DNA of 64,000 nt from Nematostella vectensis. Lineage: Eukaryota; Cnidaria; Anthozoa; Actiniaria; Edwardsiidae. The notes under the pieces were generated by a model. That model saw only the letters and a program-made list of their open reading frames with translations. It was not told where the DNA came from and searched no databases. A program made the position numbers and the translations under genes. How positions within the stretch are numbered: the stretch's first letter is position 1; the number at the start of each line of letters is the position of its first letter. Below are positions 56,301 through 64,000 of the stretch, piece by piece. The DNA is taken from contig NC_064044.1 of the NCBI RefSeq assembly GCF_932526225.1, positions 10,596,906-10,660,905 on the forward strand, in the 5' to 3' direction.

Positions 56301-59300
56301 GTGCAAAAGCTCTCACCAGGACTCAAGCCAGTGACTAAAAAAAATCAGATTAGGAACTTTGGTTTTTCAAAATGAAAAAAATTGTCACAAACCATTGACC
56401 AGTTTAGAATATATGCTTTATAGTATATGCCTTCCTTTCCATATTTGCCTTTCTCCTATCTTTTTATTGGTTGCTACCGTGGTAATTTATTTTTTGTCTT
56501 TCCCAGAGTACAGTTAACATTTTTAAATATTCTATTACATTAAGATGCATTTTACACATTCTTTCTGATTGTCATATCATTATGTAGAAATAATACATCA
56601 GACCAAAGAAGCTTACAAAATGTTTTTTTTTTTATTTGCTCTGGAACCAAAACATGCGTCATTGTTTGAATGGCCCTTTAAGTAACCCTTTTCTTCTGTT
56701 GTTGTTTTAGGCCTATTATGGGAACTTTGATATTCTATCCTTGTAAAGCCAAACCAAAAGTAAGTATCCAACTTGCTTTGTGATTTTTTTTACATTTATT
56801 CTGAGCACATATAGTGGAGCCAGGAATTCTTCAAATACCTATGGAAGTTTAGCATAAGTGGATTAATTGTGCAGCTCCATTGCTAATGCTATGCACACTT
56901 TCATTTGTTGATAAGTGGGCCAAACATCATTGTATACAGTCCAAAAAACAGTACCATATAATAAGCATCTTATTGTCCTTGTTTGCTTGACTCATAGAAG
57001 AACTTGTGAGCCTCTAATTTTTTTAATCGTTTTATGGCCAATAACATGTATAAGAAAGAATTTCTTTAAAATCTTAATATCTTTAATGTTTTTATTCTAG
57101 GAAGAAGAAAAACCTCCCCCCAAAGGTGTGGTACTGTACAGTGTCAGTCTATCTGTCTATTGTCTGTCCATTTGCCTGTTTGTCTGCTATTTTTTTATTT
57201 GTCTGTTTTTTATTGGTCAATGTCTCTTTCAATAACATATTATCATTGTCATTATACTGTATGTAACATAAATTTCTTTTTCATCCATTAACTTTGTTCT
57301 TGACAGGAGGATCGGTCAAGACTGTTGAGCTCTTTTATTTGACATCCAGAATGCCAGACATTGGGTAAGAATACAAAGGCAGCCTTCTCAAAACATGACA
57401 GCCGCTGGCTCAATGAACTGCCCTCTGGAGATTTGACTGTCTACATCCAGACAAAAAAAAATAATATTCTTGTTTTGGTATTAACATGGAAAATGAAACC
57501 TTCAGCAACCTAAAGCGCCTCCAAACCCATACATCCTGTGTGCTAGGATCTTGAGGGCAAAAGCCACTGTGGCTAATCAAAATACATTATTGGTCTGTTT
57601 AATTTTGCAACATTTTAGCCCCACAAAATCCTATTCCTTTTCCTATGAACTTTAATATCGCAAAATTCAGTACCCTTCTCTTTTTGTTTCCCTTGTTTGT
57701 TTGTTTTTAATGACGACCAAGACAAAAACGATTAAGAACTTATGATTCTTAACTTTTGTCTCACAGCTTCCATGTATGTAAATGTGTTAGACAATAGCTT
57801 TAGCACAATACGATTTCTACTGTTTTGTTTTGTTGTAATGTTTAATTAAATTCTCGGAGAAATAAATGCATTTTTGACACTTTTGCTAAAAGCAAATAAT
57901 TTTGCACCAAAACCGCAAAATTTCGCGAAATATGTTGATCCTTTTTTTGCGAAATTAAGTACCCGAGAAATATAGTAATGATGTGGTAACGAGCTGGAGC
58001 TTATCAAGAATGATCCTCTTCATCAAAATATTATGCTAACCGGAACTAGGAAACAGCGAAAAACGAGAGAGAGAGAGTTCATTCTCCTGCCTGTATTTTT
58101 CCGATTTGCATTTTTTTTCATCCTCTTCTTTTTTCAAAATTCAGAAAATACGGCCTAACTTAATTTAATTTGGAAGGATAGGAAGAAATCTAAATTAAAT
58201 TTGGAAGGATAGGACAAAATCTAAACTTGCGCCTCGTTTTGTAGTATATATTTGAAGGATATGTAGGATATATTATGTCTGCTGTTGAAGTTGTGTTTGT
58301 TTTTGTGTGAATAATCGTGGAATAGGTGAACAGCAGGCCGGTTGTATATATATAGGGAGATCTGAGAGCCTTTTCAGTTCATAACTATACTGTTATCTCA
58401 TACTCGTATTGCAGGACGACGGTCGAGGTGTATGTGAGTCATATAAACAACCTGGACGACTTTTATGTACAGCTCAAAAGTTTTGAAGATAAGCTGGCAG
58501 AGCTGCAGGATCTGTTGATGAAAGACTGCGAGGTAGGTATTAACAGTGTTGTAGATGACATATTAGGACCTTAAGCAATGGCAGAGAAAGATATGGAATT
58601 TGATTGTTATTTATGGTCATTTGAAGACTCAGATTGAAGACTTTGCACCATAAACTCCTCTTTGTTCTCTAATAGTGATGCAAGTTTATTTTTTATCCAT
58701 ATATATAAGTTTTACCTAGTCCATTGCAATGAAATTGGAATTCATAATCTCGTTTTCCTACCCATGATAAGTCACCCTTTTGCACTACACAATGACCATC
58801 AAAATCTGACTGTTGATGTCCATATCTAAAACCCCCACTCCATCCTTGTTGTTTGAGGGTTTCGCTTGTGGACTAAATCAAGAGATCTCCATCTTTGCCA
58901 GGGTGTGGTCATTACTCCACAGGCTGGTGACAAAAGGGATCAACAGTGTTTTTAATATGCATTGAATTTGGCAGAAATTATCTATAGTTATATTATTTAG
59001 ATGACTTGATCATACCTTACGGGAAATGAAATTATTACAACAGACAGATTTTGGCTCTCTAGCTATTAAACTTTACACACAAAACATGTAAGCCGAAGGT
59101 CCAGTGGGGCATTGTTGAGGTCTGATTTTATGGGGAGGGAGTTCCCAGGGTTTCCAGAACCCCCTAATTCTACCCAACAAATAACGGGAGACAGAAGAAT
59201 GTAAAAATGTTCGAAAAATCTTGGGTATACCCCAAAGGTACTACATCACAAAGCAGGGCTTCTGGAATTACGCGGAAAAAAACTCAAAATTACACAGGAT

Positions 59301-62300
59301 TCTTTGCTAAATTACGCGGAAAATCAATTATTACGTGCTAAATTACGCAGGATTTTGCAATACATTTTTCTTTAAAAATCAAAATTCTTTACAGGATTCT
59401 TTACTGAATCACCCGCTAAATTACACGGAATATCAACTGTTGCGCCCAAACTACATTTTGTACCGAAGGAAAGCACGAAATAACTTGAAAAATGCTTATT
59501 TTTTGCGCGAAAATATCTTAGACGAGTTTTCATTGGCTCATATCCACCAGCCAATTAAAAAAGGTATTTTATTATTAGTCCTAGGCCTTTGCGGTTTAGC
59601 AAAGAATGTCTAGTCATTTTATTTGTTTTCGAAATTCAGTTCGAAATATCGCACTCTTACAAAGAATATCTGAGTTTTTTCTACGAGAAATAGAGGTAAG
59701 AACCCTAAAAGAACAGATCAACTGTGTACTTAAATGTTTTGTTTTTCAAAATTTATCTAAATTACGCGGGATTACGCGGAAATTTGTGGATTACGTGCAC
59801 AAGCACGTAATTCCAGAAGCCCTGACAAAGGCAGAGAAAGCGAAAGAGAGTGAGAGAGAGAGAGCGAGTGAGAGAGAGAGAAAGAGAGCGCGAAAGAGAG
59901 AGAGAGAGAGCGAGAGAGAGAGAGAACGCAAGAGAGCGAGAGAAATGTGTGTATCTCAGCAGCGGATTGATGTTTTTTAATTCCGTCTAGCCAAGCTCTA
60001 GCATTCCCCTATTTGAAGCAAATATAATAAGAGATACAGGAGAATATAACCCCGTTACCTTTTAATAAAACCTTGGGTACCCTGTTACATGGGCAGGGTG
60101 TTAAAAGATGCATGCCATGGATGATAATGATAATGTAAGTATGATTAATTTCTTATAGGTATCAAGCACAATACTTCAACCAGCCAAAGACATGTTCTGT
60201 GTGGCGCGGTTCACAGAGGATGATGCCTGGTACAGAGCACAAATCCAGGAGTGCATTACCAACAGGGATACCACAACTGTCAAGGTGCTGTATGTTGACT
60301 ATGGTAACACGGAGTACCTGCCGTCCACCAGGTTACGGCACCTTTTGGAGAAACACGCCGCCTTGCCTAAGATGGCTATTCACTGTACACTGGATGGTGT
60401 TGAAAGCTTCAAGGCCAGCAAGGCAGTTCAGGAAAAGTGTTTAGAGCTGTTTCGACAAAATACTGCTGATGTGCCTATGAAGATAAAGGTGCAGCAGAGA
60501 TGTGGTGAGTAAAGACAAGAAAATGTGATAATTGAGTAGCATGATGGCAAAGTGCTTGCACTTTCCTTTAATGTGACGATTTGAGACGAGAGCTTTATAT
60601 CCTAAAATAGCTCTTATACTACATATTTACTCTTTGTTACTGTTTTGTATTCTTAGAAGTAACTAACAGCTGTGCAGTGTTGTATAACACTGCATCATTA
60701 TTAAAACCATTTTGAGCTCTTGGAAAATACTATGAGGTTCACACCTTCTCTCAAAAGAAAAGTTCTTAATTTATAAAGACTTCTGTATCTTAGGAAGTTA
60801 GTAAAACCAACTTTGTGTCCTGGAAACAATAGTACTAATTTTTCGGACATATTTTTATAGGGGATCTTTTGCATATCACTTTTGACTCCCTTGAAGATGC
60901 TTTGTGCAACATGCTACAAGGGACAAAAATAAGTCCCCCTCCAGTAGAGACTGCCAGCACTGCTGTAGCCACACCTTCAGAGCCTCCCTTAACAGCAGGG
61001 CCAAGCCTTCCAGGCAAGAAAGTACCACTGCCATCTGGTAATGGTGTCAAGAGTGCTTTATCTGTACTTCCTGGAAATGGGCAGCCTCATAGTCCCAGTG
61101 GAGCAGAAGAACAACCTTCTGATAGGTGAGTATTGGAGGTATGGTGTTGTGGTTATGGTTTAGGTTGGGAGGAAATCTAGTCTTTGCATTCATATGTATG
61201 TCATATTTCATGTATTCAATGAAAAACCTTCTAAATCAGCTTATTATTTGATTTAGTACTCCAGCAGAGCCTAAGAGGTCCACGCCCAGGCCTTTCCTGA
61301 GGTCTCGCTCGAACCAGAAAGAACAGGGTGCCCCCAAGCTGCCAGGTAACTCAAGCCATACACCCAACCAGATCTTAAGACATATATGAATAACTTGTAA
61401 TTGTTTGAGCTGTGTGGTGTTTTTTCACACTTGGCCATCATGGCTGGCTTCTGACCTGTCTGGGCTGTGCAGTGTTCTATCACACTTGGCCATCAAATGT
61501 CTTCTGGCCTGTCTGGGCTGGGCAGTATTCTATCATACTTGGCCATCAAATGTCTTCTGGCCTGTCTGGGCTGGGCAGTATTCTATCATACTTGGCCATC
61601 AAATGGCTTCTGACCCGTCTGGGCTGGGCAGTATTCTATCATATTTGGCCATTAAATGTCTTCTGGCCTGTCTGGTCTGGGCAGTGTTCTATCACACTTG
61701 GCCATCAAGTGTCTTCTGACACATCTTTGCTGTGCATTGTTCTATCAGACTTGGCCATCAAATAGCTTCTGGCCTGTCAGGCTGGGCCGTATTTTATCAC
61801 AATTGGCCATCAAATGGCTACTTTGCTGTGCATTGTTCTATCAGACTTGGCCATCAAATAGCTTCTGCCGTATTTTATCACACTTGGCCATTAATTGGCT
61901 TCTGGCCCATCCAACCTGTGCCGTATTTTATCACAATTGGCCATCAAATGGCTACTTTGCTGTGCATTGTTCTATCAGACTTGGCCATCAAATAGCTTCT
62001 GCCGTATTTTATCACACTTGGCCATTAATTGGCTTCTGGCCCATCCAACCTGTGCCATATTTTATCACAATTGGCCATCAAATGGCTACTTTGCTGTGCA
62101 TTGTTCTATCAGACTTGGCCATCAAATAGCTTCTGGCCTGTCAGGCCTGGCCGTATTTTATCACACTTGGCCATTAATTGGCTTCTGGCCCATCCAACCT
62201 GTGCCGTATTTTATCACAATTGGCCATCAAATGGCTACTTTGCTGTGCATTGTTCTATCAGACTTGGCCATCAAATAGCTTCTGGCCTGTCAGGCCGGGC

Positions 62301-63902
62301 CGTATTTTATCACACTTGGCCATTAATTGGATTCTGGCCCATCCAACCTGTGCCATATTTTATCACAATTGGCCATCAAATGGCTACTGACCTGTCTAGG
62401 TTGCGCAGCGCTCTATTACACTTGGCCATCAAATGGCTTCTGAACTTGTTTAAACAGTGCATTTGACTTGTCAGGGTTGTGCATTTTTGACTTTGCAGAA
62501 AAAGTGATGGTGCCTAAAGACCAAGTTGATGACTTCATTGACATCTACGTCAGCAACATCCAGAGCACGGAAAACATTAGTGTCCAACTTGTAGGCGAAG
62601 AGTTTTCAGTGAGTAAGATTTATTATACGAAGAAATTGGCTACACAGGCTTTAAGGATTTGTCTTCAACAGTACAATACAGTAGGAGTACAATAAAAACA
62701 GGTAATATACTTATTTTGTTTCTCCAATTCACCATTCTCACATTTGCACTGTTTGCCATTTTATCATGGCAAGCAGGTGCGCACATGGATATCATTGTCA
62801 TGAAGGCTGCTACTTTTGCATAGGCTTGGTCTGCAATACTTGTGTTCTAAATAGATAAAAATATTGATAAAAAAAGTCTCTTAATTGAAAAATATTAATG
62901 TCCATATCTAAAACCTTCACTCCATCCTTGTTGTTTGAGGGTTTCGCTTGTGGACTAAATCAAGAGATCTCCATCTTTGCCTGGGTGTGGTCATTACTCC
63001 ACAGGCTGGTGACAAAAGGGATCAACAATGTTCGCCTTTTTTCTATCTATAGATATCTATTCATAAAATTTATTATTTTAACTTGTAGAGTAAACTTGAA
63101 GCTATGGAATTCAGTATGGAAAGTTACTTTGAAGACCGCTCTGATGGTAAGTAATTCCCAGGGGCAAAACAAGGGGGTTCTATGGAAAAAATATGCGTTA
63201 TCACATATTAAAGAGTCCTTGTTCGTCACACTTAGGTATTGTTTTCTTTTAACATTTGTTGAAAAAATATGTTATGAAATCTCAAATTCATTAGATCAAT
63301 TTCAATAACAAATAATAACTACCCCAATCATTATCAAGTTACTCAAATGGCATATACGAGATACTGTCAATCTGATATTGTCAATGAAATATCAGGCTTC
63401 AAATCTAGGTAGTTATTATGAAATCATTTTACACACTGATATTTCTAATTTCAAGTGTAAACAATAAAACAGGATGTGCTGATTCGTATTCACTTCAGTG
63501 ATGCTGCTGCATTGAAAAGGTTGATAGATTAACACTTCTGTAGATTTAAGTTTTTATTAATTCCTCATCAACCCCCTCCCCTTCTAAGACTGTGTTATTC
63601 CATATTTCAGAGCCATGTCAACCTAAGGTTGGTATTCTGTTTACCATGGCATTACATGAATATTAAATTATATGAAAAGATGTTGTTTTTCTGTATCAGA
63701 ACCCTACCAACCAAAGACTGGCGATCTGTGTGCCATCCGTACCAACCTGATTCATGAGAAAGAACAGTGGTACAGAGTAAAAGTTCTAAGTATTAATGAC
63801 ACAAAAGCCAAGCTAGAATTTGTAGACTATGGAGACATCAGACATGCCCCTGTACAAGACCTCAAGGGCCTGCCGCCACGCTTTTATGAACTACCTCTAC
63901 AG
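52698..63902 (+). CDS. TDRD7: LOTUS-Tudor protein, TDRD7-like (3' partial, 13 exons)
   Basis: Exons: 52698-53331, 55139-55167, 55526-55659, 56711-56759, 57101-57125, 57307-57364, 58415-58532, 60159-60504, 60861-61125, 61257-61345, 62499-62608, 63089-63146, 63700-63902. They join in frame to 706 codons with no stop; the gene runs past the right edge. N-terminal LOTUS/OST-HTH domain (residues 1-80: LRAVLISAPRGIPIYKL, YPSLEAFLRASP), basic linker, and a second LOTUS-like unit (NGIFEKRLPKEY..LP). Then an extended Tudor domain (WYRAQI, VLYVDYGNTEYL) and a second Tudor domain (WYRVKV, LEFVDYGDIRHA). LOTUS plus several Tudor domains fits TDRD7 better than TDRD5. Such proteins bind Vasa-type helicases and dimethylarginine on Piwi proteins in germ granules; that role is inferred here. 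Confidence 0.82.
53332..55138 (+). other. Tudor gene intron 1
   Basis: 1.8 kb. Holds a degenerate repeat of about 75 bp in three copies (54655-54840; shared pieces AACCGTGCA and GAAGCGTGTACGCA). Otherwise AT-rich without features. Confidence 0.55.
55139..55659 (+). CDS. Tudor gene exons 2-3: second LOTUS-like unit
   Basis: Exon 2 is 55139-55167 (DSTVLEKVQQ, phase 1 to 0) and exon 3 is 55526-55659 (LLASKPNGIFEKRLPKEY, LPSHVVAQLKNMPDIARF). NGIF..KLP-type spacing is typical of LOTUS helices 2-3. The intron between them is plain. Confidence 0.8.
55660..56710 (+). other. Tudor gene intron 3, nothing notable
   Basis: 1.05 kb of AT-rich intron; no repeats or structures that I can define. Confidence 0.5.
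56711..57364 (+). CDS. Tudor gene exons 4-6: end of LOTUS 2 and linker
   Basis: Exon 4 56711-56759 (PIMGTLIFYPCKAKPK), exon 5 57101-57125 (EEEKPPPK), exon 6 57307-57364 (GSVKTVELFYLTSRMPDI). Each has consensus borders; phases 2, 0, 1 and 2 link them. The tiny exon 5 is supported by both splice sites and the frame only. Confidence 0.72.
57365..58414 (+). other. Tudor gene intron 6
   Basis: 1.05 kb. A direct duplication of about 40 bp (GGAAGGATAGGA.GAAATCTAAA, 58170-58225) is seen; nothing else. Confidence 0.5.
58415..58532 (+). CDS. Tudor gene exon 7: start of extended Tudor domain 1
   Basis: Acceptor TCGTATTGCAG, donor GTAGGT. TTVEVYVSHINNLDDFYVQL: the SN-like strand that opens extended Tudor domains. 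Confidence 0.88.
58816..58950 (+). ncRNA. Structured intronic repeat, H/ACA-snoRNA-like or MITE (copy 1)
   Basis: About 135 bp in intron 7, nearly identical to 62898-63031 in intron 11 of the same gene, with unrelated flanks. It can fold into two hairpins (pieces CCAC/GTGG with CCTT/GAGG; CCAG/CTGG with TGTGG/CCACA). They are joined by AAATCA, which fits an H box, and followed by ACA near the end. In copy 1 the ends also pair (CTGTTGAT/ATCAACAG), which could instead be terminal inverted repeats. Strand and nature are unproven. Confidence 0.45.
59254..59824. mobile_element. 571-bp non-autonomous DNA transposon
   Basis: Ends are inverted repeats CAGGGCTTCTGGAATTACGC / GTAATTCCAGAAGCCCTG. They are flanked by the direct repeat ACAAAG (59248-59253 and 59825-59830). 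Inside, ATTACGCGGAA motifs recur. No transposase. In Tudor gene intron 7 (58533-60158). Confidence 0.82.
59838..59945. repeat. (GA)n purine tract
   Basis: About 100 bases of GAGAGA/GCGAGA simple repeat just after the DNA transposon. Confidence 0.95.
60159..60504 (+). CDS. Tudor gene exon 8: Tudor domain 1 core
   Basis: Acceptor TTTCTTATAG, donor GTGAGT at 60505; phase 0 to 1. FCVARFTEDDAWYRAQI, VKVLYVDYGNTEYL: the Tudor barrel with the D-YGN aromatic cage positions. Then LRHLLEKHAALPKMAIHC of the SN-like part. Intron 8 (60505-60860) is plain. Confidence 0.95.
60861..61345 (+). CDS. Tudor gene exons 9-10: end of Tudor 1 and Pro/Ser linker
   Basis: Exon 9 60861-61125 (DLLHITFDSLEDALCNML, then a Pro/Ser/Gly linker), exon 10 61257-61345 (Arg/Ser/Pro linker with RSRSNQ). 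RG/RS-rich parts are probably disordered. Confidence 0.85.
61405..62460. repeat. About 65-bp satellite with 134-149-bp higher-order units
   Basis: Roughly 16 units of GGCCATCAAATGGCTTCTGG plus TATTCTATCACACTT in Tudor gene intron 10 (61346-62498). From 61780 onward longer composite units repeat. Frames of 100-145 codons within it are by-products. Confidence 0.95.
62499..62608 (+). CDS. Tudor gene exon 11: start of extended Tudor domain 2
   Basis: Acceptor GACTTTGCAG, donor GTGAGT at 62609; phase 1 to 0. VDDFIDIYVSNIQSTENISVQL, equivalent to exon 7. Confidence 0.87.
62898..63031 (+). ncRNA. Structured intronic repeat, H/ACA-snoRNA-like or MITE (copy 2)
   Basis: About 97% identical to 58816-58950. 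Keeps the TGTGG/CCACA hairpin, the AAATCA spacer and the terminal ACA; the outermost inverted pairing is degraded here. Lies just before exon 12. Confidence 0.45.
63089..63146 (+). CDS. Tudor gene exon 12: Tudor 2 linker helix
   Basis: Acceptor AACTTGTAG, donor GTAAGT at 63147; SKLEAMEFSMESYFEDRSD, the acidic helix between SN-like strand and Tudor barrel. Phase 0 to 1. Confidence 0.82.
63604..63665 (+). pseudogene. Relic copy of the exon 13 start
   Basis: ATTTCAG followed by a decayed copy of the exon 13 opening (EPCQPKVGILFTMALHE against EPYQPKTGDLCAIRTNLIHE), ending in TAA. An 87-94-bp upstream duplication of the acceptor and exon start. Confidence 0.7.
63700..63902 (+). CDS. Tudor gene exon 13: Tudor domain 2 core
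   Basis: Acceptor TTTCTGTATCAG, donor GTTTGT at 63903 (non-consensus after GT). CAIRTNLIHEKEQWYRVKV, LEFVDYGDIRHA with cage residues, and LKGLPPRFYELPLQ. The gene goes on beyond the window; 63903-64000 is intron. Confidence 0.9.
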
Positions 63903-64000
63903 GTTTGTGGAATGCAAAGTGACAACAACGACAACAAAACTATAGTACATATTCAGCATATTACTTGTTTTCACTTCATAGGGCTGGAAAATATTTTTTT

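Noticed and set aside
61405-62466. Several overlapping frames of 70-157 codons
   Set aside because: By-products of the 65-bp satellite in the Tudor gene intron; no start context or homology.

Overview
The window looks like a stretch of nuclear genome from an early-branching animal, most likely an anthozoan cnidarian such as a sea anemone. The reasons are intron-rich genes with GT..AG splice sites, shuffled extracellular modules in phase-1 exons, an interstitial TTAGGG-type telomere tract, many small terminal-inverted-repeat elements, and an invertebrate-like RPS8 with intronic snoRNAs. The species call is inference; no database was searched.

Bases 1-37714 (+ strand) hold the 3' part of one giant gene. 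Twenty-four exons join without a phase conflict into at least about 8,650 residues, with the N-terminus lying outside the window. The product is a giant single-pass membrane protein with 23 copies of an eight-cysteine domain resembling the MANSC/MANEC domain of KIAA0319 proteins. These copies are separated by Ser/Thr-rich, mucin-like and strongly basic linkers. They are followed by two laminin-G-like domains, six EGF domains (most of the calcium-binding type), one Ig domain, a transmembrane helix and a short cytoplasmic tail. One exon (4247-21274) is 17,028 bases long and encodes 15 of the MANSC-like domains.

Bases 39477-48322 (+ strand) hold a second, smaller MANSC gene of 8 exons (about 534 aa). 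It has its own signal peptide, four MANSC-like domains and no membrane anchor. Its introns are swollen by minisatellites.

Bases 48899-52204 (- strand) hold a complete RPS8 gene (5 exons, 208 aa). Two of its introns carry near-identical C/D-box snoRNAs whose guide matches the 28S rRNA site served by vertebrate SNORD46, which also lives in RPS8. RPS8 is divergent from a + strand gene starting at 52698, and the two share a promoter region of about 490 bp. That gene encodes LOTUS and Tudor domains (TDRD7-like, a germ-granule/piRNA-type protein) and runs off the right edge.

The most unusual pattern is that tandem repeats repeatedly sit across exon-intron boundaries and carry extra copies of the splice sites. 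This is seen at six boundaries or more in all four genes. In two cases (36-bp and 129-bp units) the duplicated donors are in frame, so alternative donor use could add blocks of 12 or 43 residues.
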